Shown: positions 6,974 through 16,888 of the stretch, piece after piece
How the letters are laid out: every line of letters begins with the position of its first letter
How positions within the stretch are numbered: position 1 is the stretch's first letter
Virus record (IMG/VR): IMGVR_UViG_3300032753_000055
Span: 1-45,733 of that record
DNA length: 45,733 nucleotides
From: a virus
Direction: 5' to 3' (one strand)
Position numbers and translations under genes: made by a program
Notes under the pieces: generated by a model
Told to the model about the DNA's origin: nothing
Database searches by the model: none
Seen by the model: only the letters and a program-made list of their open reading frames with translations

Positions 6974-8300
6974 TCTCTACTCCTTGTGCATATCCTGCAG
7001 CTTGTAAGTCATCTAGGCACTTCTGTACTTTCTCGCCAATGTCTGTACGGTAAGCAATAGAGTTAGGAATCTCAATCTTCTTCTTAATAGTTCCATAGAC
7101 CTTATCACGAGCATCTTCAATGGTATCGCCTAAGCCTACTACAGTACAGACATAGTCACCTGCAGTAACAAACATAGGTTCATTCTCTTTGAGCTTACCA
7201 TCAATCATTGCAGGACCTTTGCCCCACTGTACTTCACAGAGATGTACGTCAGTAACTGCATCGTCCATGTCAATACCCCAGATAGGGTAACCAGAGTTTT
7301 CCTTCTTAGTAACATGACTATAAGGATAGTCAGGAATAGCAATCACAACACCAGCAGCAATCTTGTTAGAGACTTTGAGAGTATCTTCACCATTGATTAA
7401 ATCTAACATCCACTGAGCAGGGTCTCCTTTGTGAAGGCTTAACTGAATATTAAATAAAGGCCAACCAGGACGCATAGTAAACTCTAGAGGCCATGCTTGA
7501 CCAGACTTATCAACAATACAGTTAACGTCAATATAGCCAGTATATCCGAGACCATGTAACATATCCTCTAGGGGTTTAAGCATTTCGTCAGCTAGTTTAG
7601 ACTCTTGGGTGTAACGAACAATCGTGCCCATCTCTCCAGTGGTCACACCTAGCTCACCGTCCATGAGCTTCTTGTGTTCCCAAGACTCACAGAAGTTCTT
7701 AGAAAAACCACAAGCACCGAACCAACCACCTACACCGAACTCAATCCCTGGACGGAACTCTTGCAAGATAAACTTACCTTTAAGAGCATTCTTTTTCTTC
7801 CAACGATTTAACATGTAAATCATATCTGCAGCAGACTTCGCTACATAAGAAAGAGTTTTATCTCCATCACCAATAGGTTTAGACACAAACCTACGTGGGT
7901 TTTCTTTCACGTAAGCAATAGCTTCATCATACTTTTCAAAGGTACGACTAGGAATAGTTTTAATCCCTGCCATATTAAGAACCTTTTCACCGTGGTCACG
8001 TTCTTGTTCCCAACGATTTGTATCAACGGAAGGCCCAAAGATAGGATAACCTTTATCACGGTAACGCTCTAAGCCATGAATGTAAAAGACATTATCTGTA
8101 CAGAACACAAGGTCTGCCCAGTTCATACTGTCTTCCCAGTTGCTTACACGCTTAACAAGTCCACCATCTCCTACTTCAGAGCGTGAGCCATCTTTGTTGT
8201 GTCTGATAAAGATACGAACTTCATGTCCCCACGCTTGGCTACGTAATGCAAAGGAAAGACCACAACCACATCCTGAAGGGTCGATGATTAATATTTTCAT
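6963..8300 (-). CDS. PurD-like ATP-grasp ligase
   Basis: A 445-residue protein following the whole GAR synthetase (PurD) layout. Residues 1-100 form the pre-ATP-grasp domain, about 105-330 the ATP-grasp (ATP-binding lysine in FVSKPIGDGDK, then ILQEFRPGIEFGVGG and TTGEMGT, matching PurD NTGGMG), and about 335-440 the C-terminal domain (GYTGYIDVN, VVGLGDTIEDARDK). The PurD block EFNxRFGDPE reads EFTMRPGWP here, losing the Asn and GDPE residues, so the substrate may differ. Its neighbours are virion and lysis genes rather than purine genes. It could be an auxiliary purine enzyme or a ligase modifying another small molecule or protein. Confidence 0.8.
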   Translation of the reverse strand: MKILIIDPSGCGCGLSFALRSQAWGHEVRIFIRHNKDGSRSEVGDGGLVKRVSNWEDSMNWADLVFCTDNVFYIHGLERYRDKGYPIFGPSVDTNRWEQERDHGEKVLNMAGIKTIPSRTFEKYDEAIAYVKENPRRFVSKPIGDGDKTLSYVAKSAADMIYMLNRWKKKNALKGKFILQEFRPGIEFGVGGWFGACGFSKNFCESWEHKKLMDGELGVTTGEMGTIVRYTQESKLADEMLKPLEDMLHGLGYTGYIDVNCIVDKSGQAWPLEFTMRPGWPLFNIQLSLHKGDPAQWMLDLINGEDTLKVSNKIAAGVVIAIPDYPYSHVTKKENSGYPIWGIDMDDAVTDVHLCEVQWGKGPAMIDGKLKENEPMFVTAGDYVCTVVGLGDTIEDARDKVYGTIKKKIEIPNSIAYRTDIGEKVQKCLDDLQAAGYAQGVESGC

Positions 8301-8303
8301 TGT

Positions 8304-11300
8304 TTAATAACCTTTTAATGCCCTGTATAAAGGGTCTTTAGCTTTTCTTTTAGCAGCAGCTAAAGCATCCTTTTTTGAAAAGTATTGAGATTGTGCTTCT
8401 TTTTGTGATACATTTTGCTGTGCTCCTAATTGCTCAGAAGCAGATTCACGAAGTTCTTTTTTACCAGATAATAAATCTGCAGCAGTTTTTAAAGGAGGTA
8501 CTAATTTCTCAGCTTGTTTTAAAGTATCAAAAGCAGTATCGCCTATATCAAAACCGTTAGGACCACTTTCCCATATATGCTGACCAGTAAAGAAATCACG
8601 ATTCATTAAACTTTCAGCAATAGTTTTAGTACCTGGTGGTAAATTATATGCTTCAGCTAAAAGTGCAGAAACATCTTTATCGCCTAGTAATACATGGTAA
8701 GCTGTGTAAGGAATAGTAGCTGCTCCTGCTCTTCTTTGTTGAGCATCAGGGTCCCCGCTTACAAACTTAGCAACAGAATCCCATATATAAGGATATACTA
8801 CTCCTATATTAAAAGCAATAAAAGCTAAATGTTGAGCAGCGTCTACCCTGCTAGTTACTGATGTTTCATTTTGAATAGCTAAATCATGTAAGCTACTAGC
8901 CATAGATTTAAACTGTCCGTAGTGATACCTACCGAACGTATTAAAAACTCTGCTTTGCATGGCTTGTGACATACCTCTAGACAAAGCAGCAGAGACTGCC
9001 TCAGGCATCCCAGGAATTTTCATCATCGCATCGTAGCCAATACGAGTAGGGACTTGATAATTTGGATTATGAGTTTCTACATAATTTTTTAAAGCTGTAT
9101 TAAGAATGTCTACGCCCTTCTTAGAAGCTAAGTGCCTGTAAGCAGACAACATAAAAATATCCGACCCGCCCCAAAGAGCATGTTTAGATTTATCATAAAT
9201 AGCGTCCACTAATTTAACAGGAGATAGCCCAATCTTTTTAGCTATACTATCTAACTCTTTTTTAGGAAGAGTTTTTTCAATGTGCTCAACAGCATCTTTT
9301 GCTAGTACATTCCCATACTGTAACCCCATCCCACTTTCAAGATAACGAATATATTCAGGAGTCACATTAGCTACGTCATTTATTGCTTGATACATAGATT
9401 TTGCAATACTTTTATATTGCCAAGGTTTAACAAAATCCCAACCAACAGTGGTAAACCAGTGGTCTTGAGCATTGAATAAATGGGGTACAGGATTCCAAAA
9501 TAAAGTACCAACAGCAGCACTATTGAACTGCTCTAACAATGAAGCACCTTTTAAACCTTTGCTGATACCATCTTCAAAAGCTTCAGCAAAACGTTTATCA
9601 ACCCAAACCTTTTCTAAACTAGGATGGCCTTCTACACTAACAAACCCTGAAGGAGCCTCTTTAGTCGTTGCTTTATCTGCAGCAAATCCCTCATTCTTAA
9701 GAGTATTTAAAGTATCCTTTAAAAATGCAGACTCACGTTGATATTTTTTAAGCTGAGCTTCAGCAATAAGATAGTTTGCTACAACATCTTTCTTGTAACG
9801 TACAGGGGTCTGTGCTTCAATCTCTTCAGTAGTGGCTTGAACTACTTTAGCCTTTTGTCCGTCCTTGGTAGTAATTTCATTGCCAATGTCAGGTTTGTTT
9901 TCTTGATTACCTTTAAATAAAGGTTCTTTTTGTTTTGTACCTTCAGCATAGCTATGTAAAGCCATACCATCACGGTTAACAACTTGTCTCCTACCATCAG
10001 GATATTCAAGAGCTAACATGCTTCTTTCTTTTTGAGTGCCTGCTTTACGCCCAAAGCTTGTGTGACCTAAAACATTTTCACCCCAAGACTTAACAGTGTC
10101 CCTCCAAGTTCTATCCGCACGTCTAATGTTATGGCCTTCAATACCTTCCATAGTATCAGGCATAGCTTCGCCATGTTCAGCTTTAACTTCACGATAAAGT
10201 TTACTTACACGTTCAACCAAAGGATCTACTTGTTCTTTTTTAATTGCGAGTTGCTCATCTGTTAAAGGTCTTCCAGCTTCTTCAGCTTGGTTATGATATA
10301 TATCTTCTGAACGGGCTTCATCAGAAAATTTACGAGCCTCATCACCAGCTTTAATAATGTCTGCTGTTTCTCTGTTCTTTAATGTATTAAGCCCTTCAGA
10401 AAGAGAATTAACTCTTTTCATAATAGGACCTTCAGTGCTCACTTTAGGAAGAGATAAAGTTTCTTCTTTTACTATAGGAGCACCTTCAACAGAAACTTTA
10501 GCTACAGGTTCTTGTTTACGGGCTGTTGCAGCTTCAGTTCCTACAATAGCTTCTTCTTTAGCAGGTTCTACAGCTTTCTCTAAAGGAGTTTTAGAAGCTT
10601 GTTCAATATTTTCAGGAGACCTAGCTTTAATACTTTCAGCAAGATTAGCTGCTTTACTTTCAATAGCACGTGTGAGACCTGTAGCTTTAGGAGCAGCAGC
10701 TTGGAAGGCGGCAGCCATTCCTACCTTAGCAGGGTCTACTTTACCTTCAGTAGCTAATTCCTGCCCAGCTTCGATACCCCCTCCGACACCTGCCATCAAT
10801 GTACGAGTAATTCCAGGAACTTTACCTGGCTGGAAAAATGCTAAGTTAGGTGCTAGTTGTCCAGCAAAAGAAGCACGAGGACGTTGCTGATTTTCACGAA
10901 TACGAGTTTCGGGGTCTAAGCCTACTTCTTTAAGCATTGCTTCAGGGACAGCTTCTTTGACAAAATTATAAACTTTATCAGCTACGTAAGAGCCTCCGAA
11001 GCCTCCTGCAAGAGCACCTAAAGCAGCACCTACAGGTACTGTAACAGGAGCAGCAGGACCTCCTAAAAGACCTAAAGCACCCCCTGCTTCAGCTCCTGCA
11101 GCCATCCCTGCTACTCCTCCTGCAGCACCTGGAATAGCTTCAATACCTGCCTTTAAAGCAGCTTTTCCTCTAGATACAGGTTCTTCTTTAGCGGATTCCG
11201 TGGCTTTATATCTACCAAGTTTATCTGGCTTAGCCTGAGAAGCTTCCCACTCTTCAGGACTCAAAGATTTTTTAGTTTCTGCAGGAGCAGCTTCTACAGT

Positions 11301-11348
11301 AACATTTGAACTTTTAGATTGAGATGCTTCCCATTCTTCTGGACTCAT
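8304..11348 (-). CDS. Large internal virion / DNA ejection protein
   Basis: A 1014-residue protein, the longest in the genome. The N-terminus repeats the peptide SPEEWEASQ twice (residues 2-10 and 30-38). Residues about 70-115 are Gly/Ala-rich and hydrophobic (GAAGGVAGMAAGAEAGG), like a membrane-inserting hairpin. The middle is charged and helical, and the C-terminus is basic. Size, late position and company of two other internal-type proteins match podovirus ejection proteins (T7 gp16, P22 gp16/gp20 in role). A lytic transglycosylase motif is not evident. The stop lies only three bases before the ATP-grasp start. Confidence 0.68.
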   Translation of the reverse strand: MSPEEWEASQSKSSNVTVEAAPAETKKSLSPEEWEASQAKPDKLGRYKATESAKEEPVSRGKAALKAGIEAIPGAAGGVAGMAAGAEAGGALGLLGGPAAPVTVPVGAALGALAGGFGGSYVADKVYNFVKEAVPEAMLKEVGLDPETRIRENQQRPRASFAGQLAPNLAFFQPGKVPGITRTLMAGVGGGIEAGQELATEGKVDPAKVGMAAAFQAAAPKATGLTRAIESKAANLAESIKARSPENIEQASKTPLEKAVEPAKEEAIVGTEAATARKQEPVAKVSVEGAPIVKEETLSLPKVSTEGPIMKRVNSLSEGLNTLKNRETADIIKAGDEARKFSDEARSEDIYHNQAEEAGRPLTDEQLAIKKEQVDPLVERVSKLYREVKAEHGEAMPDTMEGIEGHNIRRADRTWRDTVKSWGENVLGHTSFGRKAGTQKERSMLALEYPDGRRQVVNRDGMALHSYAEGTKQKEPLFKGNQENKPDIGNEITTKDGQKAKVVQATTEEIEAQTPVRYKKDVVANYLIAEAQLKKYQRESAFLKDTLNTLKNEGFAADKATTKEAPSGFVSVEGHPSLEKVWVDKRFAEAFEDGISKGLKGASLLEQFNSAAVGTLFWNPVPHLFNAQDHWFTTVGWDFVKPWQYKSIAKSMYQAINDVANVTPEYIRYLESGMGLQYGNVLAKDAVEHIEKTLPKKELDSIAKKIGLSPVKLVDAIYDKSKHALWGGSDIFMLSAYRHLASKKGVDILNTALKNYVETHNPNYQVPTRIGYDAMMKIPGMPEAVSAALSRGMSQAMQSRVFNTFGRYHYGQFKSMASSLHDLAIQNETSVTSRVDAAQHLAFIAFNIGVVYPYIWDSVAKFVSGDPDAQQRRAGAATIPYTAYHVLLGDKDVSALLAEAYNLPPGTKTIAESLMNRDFFTGQHIWESGPNGFDIGDTAFDTLKQAEKLVPPLKTAADLLSGKKELRESASEQLGAQQNVSQKEAQSQYFSKKDALAAAKRKAKDPLYRALKGY

Positions 11349-12310
11349 TTATTAGCATCCTGATATTGTTGCCATTTAGTATCAGACCAACCAGCAGGTC
11401 TATTGTATGTTGTACCTTCTTTATTAGTAAAGGTATCTTTTTTAGCAGAAGATTTAGTTTCAATTTTAGCAGCAGGTTTTGCTGTTGGTTTAGCAGCAGG
11501 AGTTTCTTCTTTATCAGCAGGATGAAAACGTTCTTCTAAAGCTGCGGTACGTGTTGCTTCTTGAGTATCTATATCTTCAAGAGCTTTAGCTTTATCTTTA
11601 GGCTTCATAAAAGGGTCTACAGATATTTTTGTACGGGCAGTATCAAAGCCACGTTGCAGAGTTGCTATTTGAGTATTGTACTGCGCCTCACGTTTATCTG
11701 CTTGTTTTTCTTGTGCTGTTTCTTTACCAGCTTGGTTTTGTGCAGAATTACGTTCTAAAGCTAACCAATGATTTTCTAAAGAATCTTCATGCTGTTGTTT
11801 AATCTGAGCATTCATTACTGCTAATATAGATTTATTTTTTTCAGATTCACTAGTAGCTAAGTCTCCAAGATATTTTTTACCTTGAGCTATACCTTCAGGA
11901 GTATCAGGGAGCTTATCTACGTTTGCTCTTAAAATCATAGCAGTATTGGTATCTACTCCTGAAGTAGAAATAGCATCATATAAACCTTTTTTATCAGTAG
12001 CTCCTGAGGCAAGACGAGCACCAATATCAAATTGTTTAATTTGAGTTTCTACTTGTTTTAATTTTGTTTCAGCAGCATCTTTACCAAACTCTGTGGCTTG
12101 TTTTTGAAAAGAATGTGCTAAAGAAGCATTGCCAGTCATACCAGCTAACTGTGAAGCTCTTTGTGCTACTTGTTGAGCAGCTTGTGGGTCTTGAGTGTCT
12201 ACACCTTTGTAAGCAGCTTCTAAAACATTACCAGCAGTAATGTCTTGACCAATCTGCTTACCTGTTTGATAGCCTGTGCTGACAATATCAGCTAAGTTAT
12301 ATAATGGCAT
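11345..12310 (-). CDS. Internal virion protein, coiled-coil rich
   Basis: A 321-residue protein, Ala/Gln/Lys-rich and largely helical (residues about 60-270), with a Pro/Ala/Lys-rich linker (AAKPTAKPAAK near 272-282) and a short aromatic tail. Overlaps the next gene by four bases (ATGA). Position between two other internal-type proteins suggests a core or ejection protein. No enzymatic motif seen. Confidence 0.62.
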   Translation of the reverse strand: MPLYNLADIVSTGYQTGKQIGQDITAGNVLEAAYKGVDTQDPQAAQQVAQRASQLAGMTGNASLAHSFQKQATEFGKDAAETKLKQVETQIKQFDIGARLASGATDKKGLYDAISTSGVDTNTAMILRANVDKLPDTPEGIAQGKKYLGDLATSESEKNKSILAVMNAQIKQQHEDSLENHWLALERNSAQNQAGKETAQEKQADKREAQYNTQIATLQRGFDTARTKISVDPFMKPKDKAKALEDIDTQEATRTAALEERFHPADKEETPAAKPTAKPAAKIETKSSAKKDTFTNKEGTTYNRPAGWSDTKWQQYQDANK

Positions 12311-12317
12311 ATTATCC

Positions 12318-13001
12318 TTAAAGAACTGCTAAAGCTGCTGGAGCAGCCTGAGCAAAGAAGTCTTCACCAGCAGCACTAGCAGTACTGGTCATATCAGCAC
12401 CTGCCCAGCTATTAGCACCAGTATCAAAGATAGAAGAAGAAGCACCGCCTCCAGAACCACCAAGAGTAGTAGCTAAGTTATTCAAAGCATTTGCAGAAGT
12501 AACGTTACCGTACAAACCAGCAGCAGTAGAGGTAAGACCAAGAACGTTAGAAGCACCTTGAGCATTGATTTGATTTTGTAACGAAGCAGAACCAAGAGCA
12601 GCAGAGCTTTGAGCTTGTGCAGCAGAGGCAGGAGACTGGGCAGCACCTGATAAAGTAGCTAACTGATTAAACATAGTATTATAATAATTACTAAAGTTAG
12701 ATTGCCCAAGAGACTGCAAAGCAGCAGCTTGACCGCCTGATTGTAGCGTCCCTGTAGCAGCTCCTGCAGCTTGTGCTGTTCGAGTACCTTGTTGTAAGGT
12801 TTGTTGATAACCAGGAGAAGACAACGCTGAAGCAGGGTTATTTACTAACGTGTTTAACTGTCCTGCAGCTTGAGCACGATATTGTGAATAAGGGTCATAA
12901 GTACTTAAAGGAGCAGCTTGAGGTGCACTTGCTCCTTGAGTATTACCACCTCCGAAGATACTCCCTACTGCGTTACCTATTGAACTGACTACGCTACCCA
13001 T
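12318..13001 (-). CDS. Internal virion / ejection protein, Ala-Gly-Ser-rich
   Basis: A 227-residue protein starting MGSVVSSIGNAVGSIFGGG, an amphipathic, Gly-rich N-terminus common to short podovirus ejection proteins (P22 gp7-like role). The remainder is Ala/Gln/Ser-rich and probably helical. Such proteins enter the host envelope with the DNA. The assignment is by composition and place in the three-gene internal-protein set. Confidence 0.6.
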   Translation of the reverse strand: MGSVVSSIGNAVGSIFGGGNTQGASAPQAAPLSTYDPYSQYRAQAAGQLNTLVNNPASALSSPGYQQTLQQGTRTAQAAGAATGTLQSGGQAAALQSLGQSNFSNYYNTMFNQLATLSGAAQSPASAAQAQSSAALGSASLQNQINAQGASNVLGLTSTAAGLYGNVTSANALNNLATTLGGSGGGASSSIFDTGANSWAGADMTSTASAAGEDFFAQAAPAALAVL

Positions 13002-13010
13002 GATGATTCC

Positions 13011-13463
13011 TTAAATAAATTTACTATACAGTTTTTCCATGAATGTATAACCTAAGTATTCTAATAACCTTGAGTTATCTAAGTGAACTTTAGTGCTACA
13101 CATTATCCTATTAACATTGAGGTTCTTGAGATGTTCTTCAGCAAACTGAAACATCTTGATACCTGTCCTACCTTTTCTGTGTGTTTTACGAAGATAGTAA
13201 ATATCTTCTAGTGCTGTTAAGCAAGACTTAACGTGTAATGGAGAACAGACAATAAACATCATGTACCCAATTAACTCTTCGTCTTCACGACATGTTATAA
13301 CTTGCAACATGCCTGATTGTTCTAATCCGTAGTAACTTTCCCAATTAGGTTCTAGCTCGTAGCCACCTTTAAAGCCATCTTCTAGTTCATCATAATGCTC
13401 AGGGTAGATTTTAATTAAGTCATTCAAAGCTTCTGAATATTTCTCTACCCTGTAGGTAATCAT
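13011..13463 (-). CDS. GNAT-family N-acetyltransferase-like protein
   Basis: A 150-residue protein with the GNAT acetyl-CoA loop RKGRTG (about residues 95-101) preceded by the beta-strand LEDIYYL and followed by helix MFQFAEEHL; late motif LLEYLGYTFMEK. Similar acetyltransferases occur among podovirus tail and internal-protein genes, sometimes in virions. Target is unknown. It lies two bases from the tail protein gene upstream. Confidence 0.75.
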   Translation of the reverse strand: MITYRVEKYSEALNDLIKIYPEHYDELEDGFKGGYELEPNWESYYGLEQSGMLQVITCREDEELIGYMMFIVCSPLHVKSCLTALEDIYYLRKTHRKGRTGIKMFQFAEEHLKNLNVNRIMCSTKVHLDNSRLLEYLGYTFMEKLYSKFI

Positions 13464-13465
13464 TA

Positions 13466-15553
13466 TTATGTCCTATATTGTATCTGTTGTGGCCCGTCTT
13501 GTTCTAATTCACCGATACTAAAATCTACTTCAGCAGCTAATAATCTTATTGGGGCATTATCTGTGCAAAGGAATTCCCATGCTCTACGACGTGCTTGCCC
13601 TGTTTGATAAATCTGGGAACGAGAAGCATTTAAGTTTACTGTACGATAAGGAGACCATGATTGGTAGTCATCATCAGTATGTCTAATGTTCATTGTAGCT
13701 CCTACTTTATCGCCTACAATTTCAACACGCTGGTAGAACTTACGCTTAGTTGTTCCGCTATCTAATAAGTCTGTTACACTACGGTAATATATCGGAGCAC
13801 CTGCATCATTGTAGTAATCTGAGGATAATGTGTATAATGTACCATCATCATCATTCAATAAATAATAGGTTTCTCCATTACCTGCAAAGAAACTAGGACG
13901 GAAATACTGTTCAGCATAGATACCAGGAATACCTGAATCTTCATCACCAACTGCCCATGAAGTCCATTGAGTCCAGACTTTCTCATTTACATCGTATACT
14001 ATTGTAACATTAATATCGTGTAAAGTCAAGACATAAAAGGTATGTCCCTCAACACGCATAGAAAAAGACCTAATATCCGTTAAAGTGCTGTTTTGCAGAA
14101 TACGGTCAATATAAGGAGTAGAAGCTTTAGAAGGAGCAGTTCCTGAAAGAGCGTAGACTGAAGGCCCTAAGTCTTTAGAAGTTCCTACAAATAAGACTAC
14201 GTTTTCAAAGGCTGAGATAGAGTCACCATTAGCACAGCCTAGCTCAATCTTGTAAGAAGAAGCCACAGACAAAGGAGAGCCTGGATAGTTACCAGCATCG
14301 TAGAAGAACTCAATAGAGTTTGTTCCAAAGCTTAAAATGTAGTTTAAATGCTTACAAAGACCTACTTGAGTGTCAGGGTCTGACTCTGCAGTAATGTAGT
14401 TTAAAGCATTCCATGAAGTAGGGTCGTTAGGATTAGAAGTATATATCTGTCCATTAGGGCTACCAATGACTGTATAAGTATCCAGATAAGGTGCTCCAGG
14501 GACTAACTGACCTGTAGGAAAGCCATTAAGCTCAGCAATCGCCGTAGCTCCAGTACCTGCTGTAGGCGTAAAAGCACCTGTCCATTGGATAATAGCAGTA
14601 CCATCTAAGCCTACACCGCCTGTGCCTGTAAGACTAACAAACAATACTGTAGCTGTGCCATCTGAAGCAGAACCAGAAGTAAAGGTAGGCTCAGAAGCTC
14701 CTGTAGTGCCTGATGCTGTGCATACGTATAAATAACCTAAAGAATTGACAAACTCTTGACCTCTAAGGATATTCCATCCTGTTGTCCAGCCAGGAGCTAC
14801 ATCAGAACCATTAATAGTAGGAGCTACAATACCTGTAGTACCTGCTGCTAATACTTTATAAGAGTTACTGCTAGTAGTATAAGTAGCTCCAGTACCTTCC
14901 GCAGTACTTGCTGTCCAAGTAGCTGTAGTACCTCCAGCATCAGTAATCGTAACTACTAATGTATCTGAAGTTGTGTACCCTGTACCACCGTTAGTGATGG
15001 TAATTCCTGTACATACACCTCCTGTAGCTTGTACAGTACCTGTAGCTGTTGTACCGCCTCCTGAAGGAGCTGAGAAAGTTACTACAGGAGTAATATAGCC
15101 TGTACCACCTGTAACGATAGTCGCTAAAACAATATTGTCATCTAATACTTGAGAAAAGACATTAGTCGTAGGATTGTAGGTGTAACCATGTACTTGATTC
15201 TGAACAAACAAATAAGTATTGTTTAATGTAGTATTGAAATAACAATCCTGTACTTCACCTCCGATAGTACCCGTCATAGTCCCTATAGTTGTTACTGCAT
15301 AGGTCGTAGGGTCAATCTTGTAAAGTACGTTGTTTAAAGCAGCGAAAAGGAAACCATTAAACAAGGTTAGTCCCTGTGCTTGCGTTACTGGCAAAGGAGG
15401 AGTAGTAGTTATGGATGATAGCCCCGCTCTCTTGACAAACTCACGCTTACCATTTGTAGTTTCAAAATAGCCGTTGACACACTTGGAGTCTTTATTTAAA
15501 GTTCCATTTCGAGTCTCAATAGGTTGAGACAGAGGTATACGGTCTATTGGCAT
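13466..15553 (-). CDS. Tail protein, P22 gp10-like / packaged DNA stabilisation
   Basis: A 695-residue, mainly beta protein beginning MPIDRIPLSQPIETRNGTLNK, the type of start seen in P22 gp10-like proteins that plug the portal. Residues about 145-215 contain a Gly/Thr-rich insert with GGTGY repeats (about 149 and 187), resembling domains in other phage tail proteins. It follows the gp4-like adaptor in transcription order, as gp10 follows gp4 in P22. Role: tail nozzle or needle-base holding DNA in the head. Confidence 0.68.
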   Translation of the reverse strand: MPIDRIPLSQPIETRNGTLNKDSKCVNGYFETTNGKREFVKRAGLSSITTTPPLPVTQAQGLTLFNGFLFAALNNVLYKIDPTTYAVTTIGTMTGTIGGEVQDCYFNTTLNNTYLFVQNQVHGYTYNPTTNVFSQVLDDNIVLATIVTGGTGYITPVVTFSAPSGGGTTATGTVQATGGVCTGITITNGGTGYTTSDTLVVTITDAGGTTATWTASTAEGTGATYTTSSNSYKVLAAGTTGIVAPTINGSDVAPGWTTGWNILRGQEFVNSLGYLYVCTASGTTGASEPTFTSGSASDGTATVLFVSLTGTGGVGLDGTAIIQWTGAFTPTAGTGATAIAELNGFPTGQLVPGAPYLDTYTVIGSPNGQIYTSNPNDPTSWNALNYITAESDPDTQVGLCKHLNYILSFGTNSIEFFYDAGNYPGSPLSVASSYKIELGCANGDSISAFENVVLFVGTSKDLGPSVYALSGTAPSKASTPYIDRILQNSTLTDIRSFSMRVEGHTFYVLTLHDINVTIVYDVNEKVWTQWTSWAVGDEDSGIPGIYAEQYFRPSFFAGNGETYYLLNDDDGTLYTLSSDYYNDAGAPIYYRSVTDLLDSGTTKRKFYQRVEIVGDKVGATMNIRHTDDDYQSWSPYRTVNLNASRSQIYQTGQARRRAWEFLCTDNAPIRLLAAEVDFSIGELEQDGPQQIQYRT

Positions 15554-15554
15554 A

Positions 15555-16304
15555 TTAGTTAGGTTGTCCGAAAGTATTATTAGCCATGCGAAGGTCAGCT
15601 TGAAAGAATGTTGATACTGATTCTACATCATAGTCTGTAAGCTGTTCACGATACATCTGTGCTCTTTGAGCAATCTCTTGACGATGATTAGCTGGTACAG
15701 AATACTCAATAGCGAGCTGGTCAGCTAAGTTCCATACTAAAGTATTCATCCACTCTACAGGGAAGTTAGGCACTGAAGAACCGTAGTTTACGTCTTGAAT
15801 AGGCTGTTGAGCCATGAAGTAAAGTTCATACTGGTATGCAGCATTGTAGTCAGGAGTCAAGTAAACATACATGTTACCTGTGTTCTGACGAATCTCATAG
15901 TAAATAGAGTTAGCTACTCCAGTGCTAAACTTAGAACCTAATGTCTTATATTCTTGTTGGCTAAGGAGCTGAACAGGGGTATCAATAGGAGGTGTTACAG
16001 TAGTCTGACGTAACCAAGCCTGAATAACCTTTAAAGGCTTGTCAGCATCTAAGTCTACTGTAGGATTCTGTGAGATAGGACCAATAGAATACTGAGTCTG
16101 TCCGTTAACTAAAGGAAGGACTAATTGATTGACTGTCCACAGCTTTAGACCTTCAGTCTGCATTTGCTTGACAAAGAGATTCAAAGCTAAAGAAGCGTTA
16201 GCTACTGTCTCTGAATCAGGAGTAGAACCCAATTCTAAAATTCCAAGTTTCCTGCACGCCAACGTTATAATTTGGTCCCTCGTCACACTAAAAGTACTAC
16301 TCAT
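15555..16304 (-). CDS. Head-tail adaptor, P22 gp4-like tail accessory factor
   Basis: A 249-residue protein with features of the gp4 family: N-terminal helical VTRDQIITLACRKLGIL, VANASLALNLFVKQMQTEG, and a central NGQTQYSIG beta region. In P22, gp4 binds below the portal and starts tail assembly. The start codon lies eight bases inside the end of the GIY-YIG gene, which supplies the AAGGA ribosome site. Confidence 0.8.
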   Translation of the reverse strand: MSSTFSVTRDQIITLACRKLGILELGSTPDSETVANASLALNLFVKQMQTEGLKLWTVNQLVLPLVNGQTQYSIGPISQNPTVDLDADKPLKVIQAWLRQTTVTPPIDTPVQLLSQQEYKTLGSKFSTGVANSIYYEIRQNTGNMYVYLTPDYNAAYQYELYFMAQQPIQDVNYGSSVPNFPVEWMNTLVWNLADQLAIEYSVPANHRQEIAQRAQMYREQLTDYDVESVSTFFQADLRMANNTFGQPN

Positions 16305-16887
16305 GGTTATTCCTTATTCTAGTATTATAGGCTAAACGTTTTTCACGTATTTTAGCTTTTGTTTCTTCGGAGTGTTTTCTTCCGAACATTGGATTTTTAT
16401 TGCCTGTTCTTGTTTTAGCAGATTCAGATATTAATTTTCTTGTTGTCTCTGTGGTAGCTGCTTTACGAGCTTCAGACATTTTAGCTTTAGATTCTTCTGT
16501 ATGTGTTTTACCAAAGAAAGCATTTTTATCGCCTATACGCTTAGAAGCTGCTCTGCCTATCTTTGCTTTTGTCTCTGCTGAATGATGTTTACCATATAAA
16601 GGATGCTCTTCACCCTTCATAGTATTTCCTTCACCGCCAGGTGCAATATTACATAATTTTACACCTAAACGCCTAAGCTGGTCAATTCGTTCAATCTCAG
16701 CAAGGAAAGCAAGTTCTTCATCTAAACCTTTAGCTACAAAATTAACTGTAAAACCATTAGCCTTGTTTACAATATTTATCCAATGTTTGTTTCTGCTCCA
16801 TCCAGCAGTTGCACGTCTACCTTTTCCTTTACCTACATAAAAGATTTCATTGGTATCGTTTCGTACATGCTCGTAGACATAAAACAT
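16297..16887 (-). CDS. Homing-type GIY-YIG endonuclease with NUMOD3 repeats
   Basis: A 196-residue endonuclease. The N-terminal domain has YVYEHVRNDTNEIFYVGKGKG, with the GIY-YIG pair represented by YVYE and FYVGKG, and a catalytic Glu in FLAEIERI. The C-terminus holds three NUMOD3-type DNA-binding repeats: HPLYGKHHSAETKAKIG, NAFFGKTHTEESKAKMS and NPMFGRKHSEETKAKIR (about residues 115-190). It is placed between the XhlA-like and adaptor genes and overlaps the adaptor start by eight bases. A mobile, non-essential gene. Confidence 0.9.
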   Translation of the reverse strand: MFYVYEHVRNDTNEIFYVGKGKGRRATAGWSRNKHWINIVNKANGFTVNFVAKGLDEELAFLAEIERIDQLRRLGVKLCNIAPGGEGNTMKGEEHPLYGKHHSAETKAKIGRAASKRIGDKNAFFGKTHTEESKAKMSEARKAATTETTRKLISESAKTRTGNKNPMFGRKHSEETKAKIREKRLAYNTRIRNNHE

Positions 16888-16888
16888 A

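Noticed and set aside
10357-10890. Plus-strand frame of 177 codons opposite the large internal virion protein
   Set aside because: It is antisense to a long gene with biased composition, has no ribosome site and no recognisable domain; such long shadows are expected opposite Ala/Glu/Lys-rich genes.
14751-15510. Plus-strand TTGACA words at about 14751 and 15474 with weak -10 boxes
   Set aside because: The -10 sequences match only four of six bases and they would transcribe antisense to the tail gene.
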